Part shown: piece after piece, positions 23,079 to 35,174 of the stretch
Layout: the number at the start of each line of letters is the position of its first letter
How positions within the stretch are numbered: the first letter of the stretch is position 1
Assembly (NCBI RefSeq): GCF_001540865.1
Contig: NC_033635.1
Location: forward strand, 8,484,321 to 8,548,320
Length of the DNA: 64,000 bases
Source: Ananas comosus
Lineage: Eukaryota > Streptophyta > Magnoliopsida > Poales > Bromeliaceae
Direction: 5' to 3'
Program-made: the position numbers and the translations under genes
The notes under the pieces: model-generated
Told to the model about the DNA's origin: nothing
The model's database searches: none
Seen by the model: the letters and a program-made list of their open reading frames with translations, nothing else

Positions 23079-23594
23079 CTAAACATGCGAGCTCCCATCC
23101 TCTGGCATATTGCCATGATGATTATTAATGCTAGTGTTGCACAACAGCTCTGCAGCGTGGTCGACTTGTTGCCTCATCGACGTATTCTCATTTTGAAGGC
23201 GTCCAACTTCGTTGAGTGCATTACTGTAACATTCTTTTAGGAAATAGTAGTCGAACTAGAGTTGGTTGTGGTTGCTACATAACTGTTCGTACAAAGCTTT
23301 ATAAACCTTTAAGTCATCATAGTTGATATCGGCAACATCAAAATTAAGTGCTTTCTTCTAGCATATAATTGCTTGATGAGCGGCTTTTTGCTCTGCTAAC
23401 TCAGCAGTAATACATTTTTGACCAAACCACTTAAAAACCTCTTCAGTTCCATCAAGATTTGCAATTTTTATTTCAACACATCCCACATACAATTCATCAG
23501 CACCGAATATTGCACCATAATTAGGAAGAGGAAGGTGAAGAACCTCTAGTATCTTGATGAGCAATTGCTTATATGATACTGGTAGTGTCGCCAT
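23079..23594 (-). pseudogene. Double-stranded RNA-binding-like protein with two in-frame stops
   Basis: From ATG at 23594 one frame runs 172 codons. Residues 5-78 fit a dsRNA-binding fold: VSYKQLLIKILEVLHLPLP, then NYGAIFG, VEIKIANLDG, and an AEQKAAHQA helix, like the S/KK..AE..AA.A. end of the dsRBM. Residue 79 is TAG. The same frame then continues KKALNFDVADINYDDLKVYK to a second TAG at residue 113, then a polar, coiled-coil-like tail (NEVGRLQNENTSMRQQV) ending in TAG at 23079. Frame conservation across the two stops points to a recent pseudogene, or to readthrough or an unrecognised intron. Typical dsRBM helix 2 has KK before A; here it is only partly kept, so the RNA-binding assignment is moderate. 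Confidence 0.5.
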
Positions 23595-23994
23595 TGTCCT
23601 TTAAACTTTAAAAAACGAAATGAAGAAGACGAGAAAGCCACATTTAAGTTAAGGCATAGAATTACCAAATGCAAAATAATTAATATATGACAAAGATTCA
23701 GACTTGTGTTTTGAATCAAGAATATTTAATGCATTAAATTTTTTAATTTTGAGCCTCCAATGCTATCCCCTAGAGAACGAAAAATTTTGTACCATCTTTG
23801 CATGCATTTTTCAATATTCTTAGATCAAAAAATAAAGAATTGAGACATATCTATAATATGTACGCCGTAAATAAATACATAAGACACCTAAAAGCACCAA
23901 GATCTCCTTCAAACAAATAAGCCATTTATTTACTTTATTGTAAATTCTGTTACCATTTCATAGGGAATTGTTGAAATGTAAACAGCATAGTAAG

Positions 23995-24615
23995 TTAAAG
24001 AAACTTAGTATGAAATTTTGATAATTGATCTTTTAGTTAATTAAAATAAAGAAGCCCAAAGGATGTAATTAATTAACTACACTATTAATTTTTTTTATCC
24101 AGGTAAGTCAGTTAAAAACCTATATATATACACCCCCAAAAAAGGTAGGAACTGGAAAAAAAGAAAAAGAACAACGAAAATCCTAATTCCAAATACATTA
24201 AACTGCTGGACATTTTTCCCCACATTAAACATACCTTGTTCAAAATAGTAAGGCATTTTCTTATCGTTTTAGACAAAGGCATCGGAATATAAACATAGAG
24301 CAAGTACATAAAACTTTGGACAAAATGGAATTTTCGTAACCAATTACTAATTTATTTTAATTAAGGGAGTAATGAAAAATAAAATGCATCTAACATAAAG
24401 AGACGAAAAGGCTGTAATTAATTAGTTGTGTTTTAAAAATTTATCTACGAAGTCAGCGAAATTTTAAGAAAGATTAAATTAAGGAAACTTTGCACAAAAT
24501 TTTGATAACTGATCATTAATTTATTTTAATTAAGTGAGTCAGGAAAGAAGAAACCAAAAGAATATAATTAATTAGTTACACATTTATTTAGTTTTTTTAT
24601 TTATCTAAGTTTATC
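23995..24615. repeat. Three diverged tandem copies, AT-rich
   Basis: Copies near 24010-24115, 24310-24455 and 24480-24610 share an AATTTTGATAAC/TGATC element, TTAATTAA, and a GTAATTAATTAG-like block followed by T-rich sequence. Confidence 0.45.
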
Positions 24616-26149
24616 GTTCTAGTATAGAAAGAAACATATTTGTTTAGCCTAAAATATTAATTTATGTATTTTTATACCAACAAGAAGTATACTCTATGAG
24701 AGTATACATCAACATAGTTTTACCTTACCTTACGAAAGTAGAAGATATGGACCCCAAATTATTCTACAAAAATACATGGATATGACTGTCTGGATCTTAC
24801 ATCATCTTGGATCCTCCTCACAAAATTAGGAGATAGAGCCAAGGAAAATTATTCCTCCTTCCTAAAGGAAATGGGCCCCAATAACTCTAGTAGAAGTTGT
24901 AAGTGTATATATATAACAAATTGGAGAATATTCTATTATGGTTGATGTTGAAGGACAAGCAGGTGGAGACAAAGCTAAAGGTTCATGCACCCTGTGTTTG
25001 ATGTTAAACAACATTGCTATATATAGAAAAACTTGGGGAGGATGCATGCGTCGGAATGATAAGAAAGAAAGGAAAAGGAAAACGAATATTCTATATACTA
25101 TGGGAAATCTTGTAAGAGAAAAGTTTATCTTGTGGAAAATTATAGTTCGGTCCTCAATTGTTTGTTTTGTGGCATTTTGGTTTAGGTAGGCTTGAATTTC
25201 CAAACCAGTAGCACATTAATGAATTAAGTAAACTAAATATTCCATTGTTAGTGGTTAAGTAACTTATTTTTCTGGGTCAATTTAATAATTTCTAAGCTTT
25301 CATGATTTCTAGGTCGGTTCTGCTGAATTATTGGAATGAATTCTGACAACCCAATTTAGTTGCGTAAATATAAATATTTTCGAAATATGAAAGTAATGTG
25401 GTAGTATTACAATTAGCCAATTAAAATTAGCTAATCCAATTTAGTTAGATAAATATTGGGCCCAAAATTAAGTTACTTAACTCACACCACAGCAAATTTT
25501 CTTAGACTTGAAAGATGAAATGTGGTAAATATATGTTGCTAAATTACACTGCAAGGCCTTAAATTAGAAATTTCGATAACAATTCACTGATCAAATTTTA
25601 ATCTACCATATTTCCTAGGTTGGTTTTGTAAACTATTATAACATAGCAGATAACTACTTAAGGCATACAATCGTAGACAGTTGTGTAATTATTAATATTT
25701 TATGAAAAAATATAAAAGTGATGCAAATCGCTTGTACCTTTTATCTTTTCTACCCAAAATTTGAATTCCATTGTATGCTTAATTACTGAAGCTGTTTGGT
25801 TAAATTGTGAATTATTAGCGATGATATTATTAGTTCAAAAAAATCGAGTTTATCTTTGAGTCTGAGTGCAGTGCAAGCACAAAGACAATGTTTTTTTTTT
25901 TATTTATCTAGTCAAGTTAGCAGTTCTGAGCATGTATCATTGTTGGTTCTTGAAGTCTAAGTTTATCTTCGAATTCAAACCCGCACGGTTACTGCAAACA
26001 TGACATCCAATTTCCATCCCAACTGTGCCGATCTACAGGTTTTTTTTCAGATGAGATCACTCTACAATTCACTGCACAAATTCAATTGGATGCACTTCTA
26101 ATCTTCCCAACTATATAAACTACTTCTTTAGGTCTTGCAGGAAGAAGCA

Positions 26150-26305
26150 AGGAAATGTTTTTTTGAGATGTTAATTATTCTAAAAGATTAAAAGCTCTAA
26201 AAATCAAAGAAACTAAAGAGAAAAAAAGGAAAATTTTTTTGAGATGTCAATTGTGCTAAAAGATTAAAAGCTTTAAAAAATAAAGAAACTACAGAAAGGT
26301 TCTAA
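26150..26305. repeat. Tandem duplication, unit about 85 bp
   Basis: TTTTTTGAGATGTTAATT...CTAAAAGATTAAAAGCT recurs about 85 bases later with few changes. Confidence 0.7.
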
Positions 26306-26427
26306 AGCTCAAACAAAAGTTAGAAAAAAAAAAAAACTACGGCAGCCCCAAGTCGTTCCCTCTGCGCCTTTCGGCGCCGCTTTCTTCACCAAATGAAAAC
26401 AAATTTACATAACAATTTTGCCGAAAA

Positions 26428-28743
26428 TGTCACGCCCGGGTATCAGCGGAAGCCTATACATGCACAGACCCGCCATATTCCTGAAGTATATAAGGCGTCT
26501 ACCAAAACCATGCTAGAAAAGTAACATTCAACATAAGTATCTAACATGGTATCAGAGCATAGAATGTACAAAATGTACTAGAAGTACTAAAAGCAAGAGT
26601 ATAACATATACAATATCTACTAAGGACACTAGAAAGCAAGAGCTGAAAACTATGAATACAACTCTCCAACAACCACATACATCACACAATCACAAAACAA
26701 CTATATATACACATATGGTAGTCTTTATACACGGGTAAAACATCATCCTCGTCAGCACAACCCAAAATAGCGAGGTAATCACCTAGCGGGACTCCAAGCT
26801 ATGCCTAGCTAGACGCGACTCCCTTGCCGCGATTCCTAGCCTCTTCCGCAGTGGATGGCTCTGTAAATAAAACAACAATAAAGAGGGTGTGAGAACTATT
26901 AGTCAATAGTTCCCAGTGGGTAAGCCGCCAACCTCAGCGAATTACACCACTAGGTTCACGATGTATAAAGAGAAAGCAAGTACAACTACAACATGATAAG
27001 AATAACAATGATAATAAGCAACTAATGAGTAGTAGAACTACTATGTTTCCAATGCAACAACAATGATGCAACAAGTAACTACTCTACACAAGTAAGCATG
27101 CTATATCGTCTCATAAATACACACTATCTAGTAGTGACCATTATATCAATACAATTTAGTATCTTTGTTCAATTCATAAGGACCTACACAAGGTAGTCCA
27201 GCTTGCGTCCCGCCTAATGGCCTCGTGGTAGTATACACTCCCCACGACAATCCACTTCAGCACCGAATCCCGCACAGGCGAGCACAATGTCGTGTAGGCC
27301 AACTCCGGAGTGCTGGCTTGTGGAGAGCGACCCTCACAAGCATGTGCGAATGAGCACAATGGCAAGCAAGCATGATCCATAATGTAAGGTTCTCAATCGT
27401 CATGTCTCAAACATGGAATGTCCTTTACCGACCTATAGGTCGGGATCTAAGTACAATATCAGGTGCTAGTTATCAACTATATCATAGCTAGTAACATAAA
27501 ATTCATGCTAGTTTTATCAATTAGATGCCTAGTTTAACTTGTCTACACAAGTATGTTAACCACTTTCTAATACATGTTTCATATGTTCAATGCATATACA
27601 ATACCCACTAGGTTATAATAACAACATATCATTCTTGCTAGTCTAAGTATAGTGTATTCATTGGCAACTTGCCTACACAAGTATATGCGTCATCATGCAT
27701 GGAATTTAACCTCTTTAGCTCTCTACCATATAGAGTATAACCTGCCATATGATGTAAATATTACTAGTACATCCAACAATTCACTTATGATGCCGTTAGC
27801 GAAACATATGCATAATTCTAGCTCTACGCCAAGAATAAGAACATAGGGGGAATTCACCCATTTCGGTGAGGTCAAACCCACCAAATCGCTGTCGACTCTT
27901 GTCGATCTCGCGAGCGAAGGTGTTCGCTAGTCTCCAAGCATCCAAACAAGCATACTAAATCAGCTAGGAGCTTCAACCAAGCTTCACATAAGAATCTCAC
28001 ATAATCACTCCACTTAGGTAGAATTTTACCTAGTATAAAATACCAAACTTGAACTCCACTTCAATTCAGGTTGGAGCACATCAAAACCAACCTACAAGAG
28101 TCACTAAAACTCAGCCAAAGTGGTTCCAATAATCTGCTGTGAGCTAACATCAAAAACACCACTACTTCTATCACCAATACAACTACTATAGCATCAAACT
28201 AGAGAGAGAAGTTAGTTAATCACCTTCCAAAGCTCCAACTCAGTTCCTACTGAGTTAGGGTTGAAGAAACACAGCAAAACAACTCTTCCCACACTTCAAA
28301 AGTTGCTCCACAAGTCTCCAAACCAGCTAGCAACAAGTGAGGGGAAGAAAACAAGCTCAAATCACTAGTTTCCACTTCAAAAATGGAAAAACCCTAGAGA
28401 GAGAAAGAGGAAGGCTCTTACCCTGTTTCTCCAACTCAAACATGATGAACCAGCTGGGGGGGTCGACCAGGGGCTTAAAAGGATAAGCCTTGAAGTGAAA
28501 TTACCAAAAAGATCTTAATCCACGCAGCTGCTGCATTGGGTACCGGTACTCGGGCCAAGGGGTACCGGTACTCAGTACAAAAACCAGCATTTCGCATTTT
28601 AATGCTAATTCACTTCTCCGGCCACTTAATCACTCAGGTGACATGCCGAAAACCTCTCAATAACCCTTCATAAGATCTAGAATAGTTCCACTTACTATTC
28701 TAATACTAGAACTTCGCAATTTGCTAAAGTTCAGTGTACTACA
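26428..28743 (-). mobile_element. Solo LTR C, intact, with perfect TSD
   Basis: It starts TGTCACGCCCGGG and ends GTGTACTACA. The flanks are GAAAA at 26423-26427 and 28744-28748, a perfect TSD. It is 2316 bases long. It aligns with LTR C at 12326-20330 after its nested insertions are removed and shows the uninterrupted site for LTR A. It contains a stem-loop (about 26887-26920), the GCTTGTGGAGAGCGACC hairpin (27314) and GGTACCGGTACTC palindromes (28538-28575). Confidence 0.94.
28538..28575 (-). repeat. Paired GGTACCGGTACTC palindromes
   Basis: Two copies 24 bases apart. The counterpart in the sister LTR is at about 20125-20160 (GGTACCAGTACC and GGTACCGGTACC). Confidence 0.8.
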
Positions 28744-29495
28744 GAAAAAAGTAAAATTAAACTAGGCACTAAATGTGAAAACAGGAAAACAACTTAAAAT
28801 AATTTTTCGAAAATGGAGCAAAATATTGTAAGCAAATCAATCCTCTCCCTTTCTTGACCCCCTATTTACTAATTCTCTTCCCTTTTTTTTTTTTTTTTCC
28901 TTCCAACTACTTTGTGCGTGTGTCCGAGATGAGATCAAAAAAAATTGTAGACAGAGAGAGGGGAGAGATAGGGAGCCATGAAAGCTTTGATGGGTAGAGA
29001 TGGGTTAGGAAAAATTGTTGAGAGAGAGGGGAGAGAGAGAGAGGTGAGAGTTTTAGTTGGAGAGAGAGGTGTCAAAGGGGCACATACATCCCCTGTGGAC
29101 ATAGAGCCTATGTGAGGCTATTCGAAAGGGAGATAGAGACAATGTATGTGTGTGTGTGAGAGAGAGAAAATTAATACACCCACAGGAACTCATATGAAAC
29201 AAAGACGCCGTAGCTCAACCAAGGAACGCCACATAATATATTAACAATAACTAAAACTTCAGATTTTATAAATAGACGACTTGACCTAACGACGGAATGC
29301 TTCTATTTTTTTGATGAATTTTCTTCATCAAATCAAAACAACTGCAGCAAAAAGATTCATAAAAAAAACTGAAATTTAAGTAGACCGGCAATGTTCAAGC
29401 AGCGTAAATATATTAACAGTAATTAAAACTTCAGATTTTATAAAACGGGCGACGTGACTTAATGACAGAACGTCGTTTTTTTGATGATTTTTTTT

Positions 29496-29600
29496 GGCTA
29501 AATTACAGAAAACCCCCCGTCAAAACCCGATTTTTCACTTTCCCCCCCTGTCATTTAAAAACCTACACATTGCCCTTTTGTAAAATGAAAAATGTGCACT
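29496..29600. repeat. Left terminal inverted repeat
   Basis: Pairs with 30017-30120 with roughly 85% identity by eye. Confidence 0.8.
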
Positions 29601-30016
29601 TCACCCCCTACCGTTAGGGTTCCGTTATAAAATATTTTTTTATGCCAAAAATACCCATCCGCCCTCTTCCATGTTGCTTCGCCTGCCTCCTGCTCGCCGC
29701 CTCGCCCTCGCCCACATCGCCTTCGCCGTCCTCGGCCGCCTCGCCTTCGCCGTCCTCCGCCGCTTCGCCTTCGCCCTCGTTGCCCTTGCCTAACTCTCTA
29801 TCAACGCCCACCTCGATTTCCTCCCTACTGTCGCCGAAATCGAGGGGCGGCGAAGGTGCAGGAGGAGAAGGGGGGTAGGTGGAGAAAAAAATGGAGAGAA
29901 ATTGTGGCCGATCGAGGTGTGAATCGGAGTCGATCGAGGCGGCGATTGAGGAAGATGATGGAGGAGACGAAAATGGTGAGGGGCAAAATGGTCATTTTAC
30001 ACACCTCTCCTCCCTG

Positions 30017-30120
30017 TGAACATTTTTCATTTTACAAGGAGGCAAAATGTAGGTTTTTAAATAATAAGGGGGGAAAGTGAAAAATCGGGTTTTGATAGGG
30101 GGTTTTATGTAATTTAGCCC
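30017..30120. repeat. Right terminal inverted repeat
   Basis: Reverse complement of the left end. The outermost bases differ by one G, so the exact terminus is uncertain by one base. Confidence 0.8.
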
Positions 30121-30490
30121 TTTTTTTTTATCCATCAAATCAAAACAAATGCAGCCAAAAAATTCATCCGAAAAAAACTGAAATTTAAGCAGGTCAACAA
30201 TGTTCAGGCAGCGTAAAATAATTTGCAAACTACTCTAGGTGAAATTAAATAAGTGAAAAATTATTTTTGTGTGTGTGTGTGTTGGGTTAGAAAAAATTAT
30301 AGAGAAAGAGAGCGAAGAGACTAGATTTTTAATTGGAGAGAGAGAAGTGCAAAAGAGACACATGCATCCCCTTTGAACATAGAGGCCATGTTAGTCCATG
30401 TGATTGGAAGAGAGAGACCATGTGAGGGAGAGAGAGAAAACTCATGTAAAAGAAAGGCCACGTGGCTCGACGAAGGAACGCCGTTTGGTT

Positions 30491-32392
30491 TCTACTTCAG
30501 TATAGAGTTTAATAATTCTCTTAAATAGCAAATTATACTTTTCTAAATTTATATTATTTTGTTACAGGCTAATTTATTTGTTAAAAAATTATGAGTCTCA
30601 AGAAAAAACTGCTAGTGCTAAGCCTGTTAAATAATAAATACATGAATTTGGAGATCTTTTGGTAGAAAAAGAAGTGGTACAGCATGCTTTACACCAAGTG
30701 GTGTAGGTGGCATGGAAATCTGTGATCCAAAATATCCTTTTCATTTCGTACTTAGCTAGTTTGAGTTTGGATTTTTGATAATTTCAGTAAGTTTAGATTT
30801 CTACTTGCTCGATCCGTTTTCTAATCCCTTAGTAAGATGTACCCTGTTTCTCTGTACTCTAAATTGTAGCTTTAGATTATCGTTGTGTTTCATATTAATT
30901 TGACCTCCTTTTCTCATTTAGGAACATTCAGCAGTTTTGACTGATTCACTTTTCAAACCGAAACTCTAAAATACATGAAAAAACTAGAGTCTGTAAAATC
31001 AAAAGAAGCTAAAATAAGTAAATTTCACAATATTGCCAGAGTGAGCAGATGTTAGGAACGAACTTCACATCTAAATACATATTTTTGCTGATTTTTTAGC
31101 TTAAGTCTGATAAGTAAACAGAGAGGCTGTGAAAAGTGCATTGTAGTTTACTTGTTATCAGCACCTTAATTTGCTTCTTCTTGCTACTTCTAGTGATTGT
31201 TTAGAGTTTGAATGCTTCTTAGTATTGAAAATCCTGTACACTTCTACAAGGGCATGGATGTTGGAACTAGTTATCTAGTAATAACAGGCTTCTGTCATTG
31301 CAATCTGGGAGTTTACTTTTAGTTAACGCAAGAACCTGACAGTGCTAATTCTTCAGGATAAGGTGTTCATTTGTTCACCTATGAGTTAATTTATCTTATT
31401 CCAAGAAAATAACTTGGAAGTCGTATTTATCATGCTGCTGTGGGCATCCTAATCATACTTATCTAACAATTGCCATGTGATCCTTAACTAAACAAAAGAA
31501 ATGTGCCGATAAGATGTTCAGGCATCTAAATAGTCCCGAAGTGCTTTCAGTATTTTGGCTCAGAAGTCAGGACTCGTGGTTGTTATCCTCATTTTTAGTA
31601 ATACATAACTTTCATCTGACGCTGTACAAAAGCTACATTGTTTCTGACAGTTTCTTTCTATAAAAAAATAATTTGGTCAATCGGCGTACCAGCAGATAGC
31701 AGCATAGCTACTGCAGATGCATATCGAGATATTAGAGAAAAATGAGACTTTCATGATAGTTTTCTTTCATAAAGTGGAGAAGATATTAAGCGGACAGGTG
31801 TTAAAGCCATGTGTCTAGTTCAGTCAGTTGTTGAAACATTGAAATCAGTTACCTGTTACCTTCTCCACTTTGCCTAACTTTTGTAGACTTCCCTATTCTC
31901 GTAGTTTGTTGGATTCCTTTTGTCAGCTTTCTGTAGTTGAGAACTTCATTCATCAAATGAGAGAGAATTCTTTAATAGGATTTGTTGGTATACAAGGTGT
32001 TACCACCTCCTGTGAAACTACTATGTGGAAGTAAGGGATCTATGGCGAACCACATGGATAAGTAAGATTATCCTGCATATGAACATGAGCAATGAGAATG
32101 CAATCCCCATTGAGATTTCCACACTATTAGGCTGAGAAGTTGTAAGGGAATTAACATCAAAATAAATTGTTGCTGACATAGTCCTTGTAGATTTTCGAAT
32201 AACCAATTGTTATAAGTGATCCATGAGGTCAAGTTATAACTAAAACTAGTTCTTTGACGAAGTGGAAAAAATATGGCATAATTAGCTCAATGAAATTTTG
32301 TCTCAAGTGGTTGGAAACTTATGGTCCATGAGATTGATCTGCTGTAGATTGGAAAAAAAAGAAAAAAAAGAATGATATAACGATTGTGAAGT
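30491..32392. other. AT-rich single-copy sequence, no gene assigned
   Basis: No domain, LTR or TIR is seen. Base composition and T-rich stretches resemble plant introns or intergenic DNA. Confidence 0.45.
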
Positions 32393-34791
32393 TGTCACGC
32401 CTTGCGGTCCCTTTTTGAAAGCCAATTCGAAAACGGACTATCTTTATAAATCAGAGTAAGCAGAAAACTACCCTTTTTTTTGAAACCTGGACCCCAAAGA
32501 CCTGCAACAGACCCACCACAAATACAGAGAATTTTCGAAACAAACGGACAGAGCCTACCTTGTATTTGCACGAGGTAGCACATAGTACAATTTATCAACT
32601 AAATCTCCACTCACACACACAACAATAGAATGTACAAGGATCATCATATTACATCAAACAACTGGCCATCCATAGCCACATCCATCCCACATTCATTCAC
32701 ATTCATCCTATAAGTTGAAATTGTCTCCCACATGAAGGCTTTCTTTTTAAAACTCTTAACTTCACAAAAAATCTAAAAAAAAAACCATTTAAAAACGTTT
32801 CCCACACGGAAACCATTATTTTGAAATAGTTACCATGGGGGTAGAAAACTATTGATAGAAATTCGAGTCCAAAACAACGTGAGCATCCAAAACCCTCAAA
32901 GTACAATATCCAAAATACGAAGGTATAGAATATCAATTGAACCACATATAAGCCTCTACTAAAAGGTGTAATAGGGTAACACTATACTATCCACAAGTCT
33001 GTCTATGCTAAGTATGGAGTATGACCAAATCGTATACCATATGTCAGGAAACCCTATCTCGGCCCTATAACTACGGCCTCACGCACCGTCCCGACCAATC
33101 CTGCTCCCGTCACCTGTGGAAAAAAATGAGGGTGAGAAACCAAGAAAGGGTCTCCCAATGGGTAACCACGTATAGGTAAATAAAAGCCTACAGTAGCAAT
33201 ATAACTGTGAAGAGAGATGAACTGTAAGTAAGCATGCAACAACCACTACTGTAGTTATATGCCTCAACCGGACGGGAAGTCCAAATATCCTCAATCTGTA
33301 TCGTGGTGTCGGTCTAAGGTCCTCAGGCAAGCCACAACCGCTCTGTTTGGCATATAACCCTAGCAAATGGTCGCTGGGCTCACGAATTGGCAATCAACCA
33401 CTTTTCCGAAAAAAGAACACCTAACTGTGGGGGATCAGACTGCTGGTATTCGTAAAATGTTGTCGAGCTGTGGCGATTGAATATGATCAATAGCCAATTG
33501 TCGGTGAATAGCCGGCAATCATCGCCCATCAGGGCACACCAACCAATAGGTCATCGGAAAAATACTAGTATACGAGCACTGACCACTCAGGTCAACCGGA
33601 ATGGACAAGGTCAACATCCTTACGAGTATGCAAGTATCGACCCCTCAGGTCAACAAGAAGTACGAGGTCAACAATGACAAGAGTACAAGGGAATCGACCA
33701 CTTTGGTCATCTAGGATGTATCCACGAGAACCGACTACTCAGGTCAACAACAACGCGTCCAAGAGAACGGATCACTCAAGTCAACAATGGGGTGTGCAAA
33801 GAACCAACCACTGAGGTCAACAATGGCGCGTTTACAGGAACCGACCACTCAGGTAAAAAATGATGTATATGATCATGTATAGGCAATCTCCACCGCTTTA
33901 CTTCTAGGTCATGGCAAACAAGAGGAGTATGCTAAGTAGTGCTAAAGTCAAAGTCATGTGGTGTAAAGCTCAAGTATAAGATATATGCAGGAAGTAAAAG
34001 GAAATGGCGGAGGGAACATCACCGAGCGTGCGCCACTGAACCGACTTTGAATCGAAGTACCCACTGGTGTCGCAGCTGTACTTAGCTCTCGTGGTGTGCA
34101 AAACCATCGATCGGACCTACCACCGAGTCAGAAACCAAACCTACTGACTCAAAAGACATCGCTCACAAATCCAAAACCACCCGTGGAATCGGTTTCCCAA
34201 AACCAATTCTTGAACTCATCGGAAATCCCAAAAATGCACTGGGATGCCCGTAGGACCCACGAAACGTCCTGAAACACACCGACTCATGTCGTGAGTCACT
34301 CGCTACCCTAAAACACATCCATTTGAGTGTTCGAGCAGCAAAAACAAGCACCAAGGTCCACACGGTTGTCGCCGGTCGACCGTTTCGCTCCAGGCTTCCG
34401 GAACACCGAAAGTCTCCGCTGCTCGCCTGTCGCCTCCAAACACACAAGGTGACCCCAATAGCTAATCAATAGGGCTAGGCGATGATTTTCGGGGCGACCA
34501 CGCAGCCGGAAACTCGTTACTACGCGAAATCGCATTCTACCATTGATTTCGCCGAAAAACTCACCGAAATCCCTCCGCCGCTCATCCACCGCCTCTGAAC
34601 TTCGAAGGTGGCAGTAGCAATCAGCCAACAAGGCTTGGTGGGGTCTCCAGGGCATTCGAATGGCCAACGTGCGAAAACTGCAGCATAAACCGCGTTCGAT
34701 TGGCGAATTTCCACCAAACGATGCCGTGGGACCCCGTTTCCACTCCGCGACGACTCTCGGACCTTCAACGATCAGTCGAGAGGTTGCTAAC
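32393..34791 (-). mobile_element. LTR D, minus strand, truncated
   Basis: It starts TGTCACGCCTTGCGG, an LTR end in reverse. At 33130-33172 it holds the GGGTGAGAAACC...CCCAATGGGTAACC stem-loop module, and at 33565-33860 a minisatellite. The other end is not found and is replaced at 34792 by another LTR start. No coding region is present; ORFs at 34308-34820 are chance open frames in GC-rich LTR sequence. Confidence 0.65.
33565..33860 (-). repeat. Minisatellite ACCGACCACTCAGGTCAACA
   Basis: About eight diverged copies of a unit built around CACTCAGGTCAACAA, spaced 35-60 bases. Not a CRISPR: units diverge and spacers are irregular. Confidence 0.75.
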
Positions 34792-35174
34792 TGTGACGCC
34801 CCGACTTCCCAGGGGGTCACCTATTCTAGGATTACTCCTATCCTAGCACGCTTAACTCTCTTAACCTCTTGGGCCTAGCCACCGCCCAAAATGGTTAAGC
34901 CGGGTTAAGAGTTTTAGTTCTATTAATATCTTACATATAGGACTACCTGGGTCTCGCATTCGTCCCCCCTTAACCCCTAAGGTCCTCGTCAGGCTCAGAC
35001 TCACAAATACAAGGCTATGTGAGACTCGTCTTGCTAGCCTAAGCCGACCTTGTAGTGAGCTGCGCTCCACCCACAACAGTCAACCGCATGAGAGCTTCGC
35101 TCTTCCTGCTGTATAATCCTGACTCAGCCGAGACTAATCTCACACTTCCGGCTGGTAATTGGCTTAATATCAAC
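34792..35174 (-). mobile_element. LTR E copy 1, minus strand, partial
   Basis: It starts TGTGACGCCCCGACTTCCCA and is followed 383 bases later by a second copy of the same start. The two match over about 160 bases (CTTGGGCCTAGCCACCG and further). The far end is not resolved. Confidence 0.65.

Larger units (their letters stand above)
23595..26427. other. AT-rich DNA, no gene assigned
   Basis: Very AT-rich. ORFs at 24112-24309 and 24862-25203 show no recognisable domain. Contains diverged repeats, listed separately. Confidence 0.5.
29496..30120. mobile_element. TIR element with GC-rich cargo, MULE-like
   Basis: Both ends carry about 100 bp of imperfect inverted repeat. The left end starts GGCTAAATTACAGAAAACCCC and the right end, reverse complemented, starts GGGCTAAATTACATAAAACC. 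Both continue TCAAAACCCGATTTTTCACT. Flanking runs of eight to nine T fit a 9-bp TSD, and the unbroken sister copy at about 29310-29330 shows the empty site. The interior 29640-29990 is far more GC-rich than its surroundings, with Ser/Pro-rich and Glu/Gly-rich frames from an 18-bp CGCCTTCGCCGTCC repeat. A Pack-MULE-like captured gene piece is possible. No transposase is present, so it is non-autonomous. Confidence 0.75.
28860..30490. repeat. Duplicated block surrounding a TIR element
   Basis: Two internal units are repeated. A GA-rich segment with CATCCCCTNTGNACATAGAG occurs at about 28975-29230 and 30275-30485. A TTCAGATTTTATAAA...GAAATTTAAG segment occurs at 29230-29405 and again at 29406-29495 plus 30121-30218, where it is split by the element. 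The flanks are therefore tandem copies, the outer ones in the order X-Y-Y-X. Confidence 0.65.

Noticed and set aside
29614..29878. Ser/Pro-rich or Glu/Gly-rich protein gene
   Set aside because: An 18-bp GC-rich repeat keeps both strands open. No start context or conserved domain; kept only as possible captured sequence in the TIR element.
33565..33860. CRISPR-like repeats
   Set aside because: Units diverge and spacing is irregular; it is an LTR minisatellite.
34308..34820. 170-codon minus-strand ORF
   Set aside because: It runs through LTR D into the start of LTR E and has no domain.
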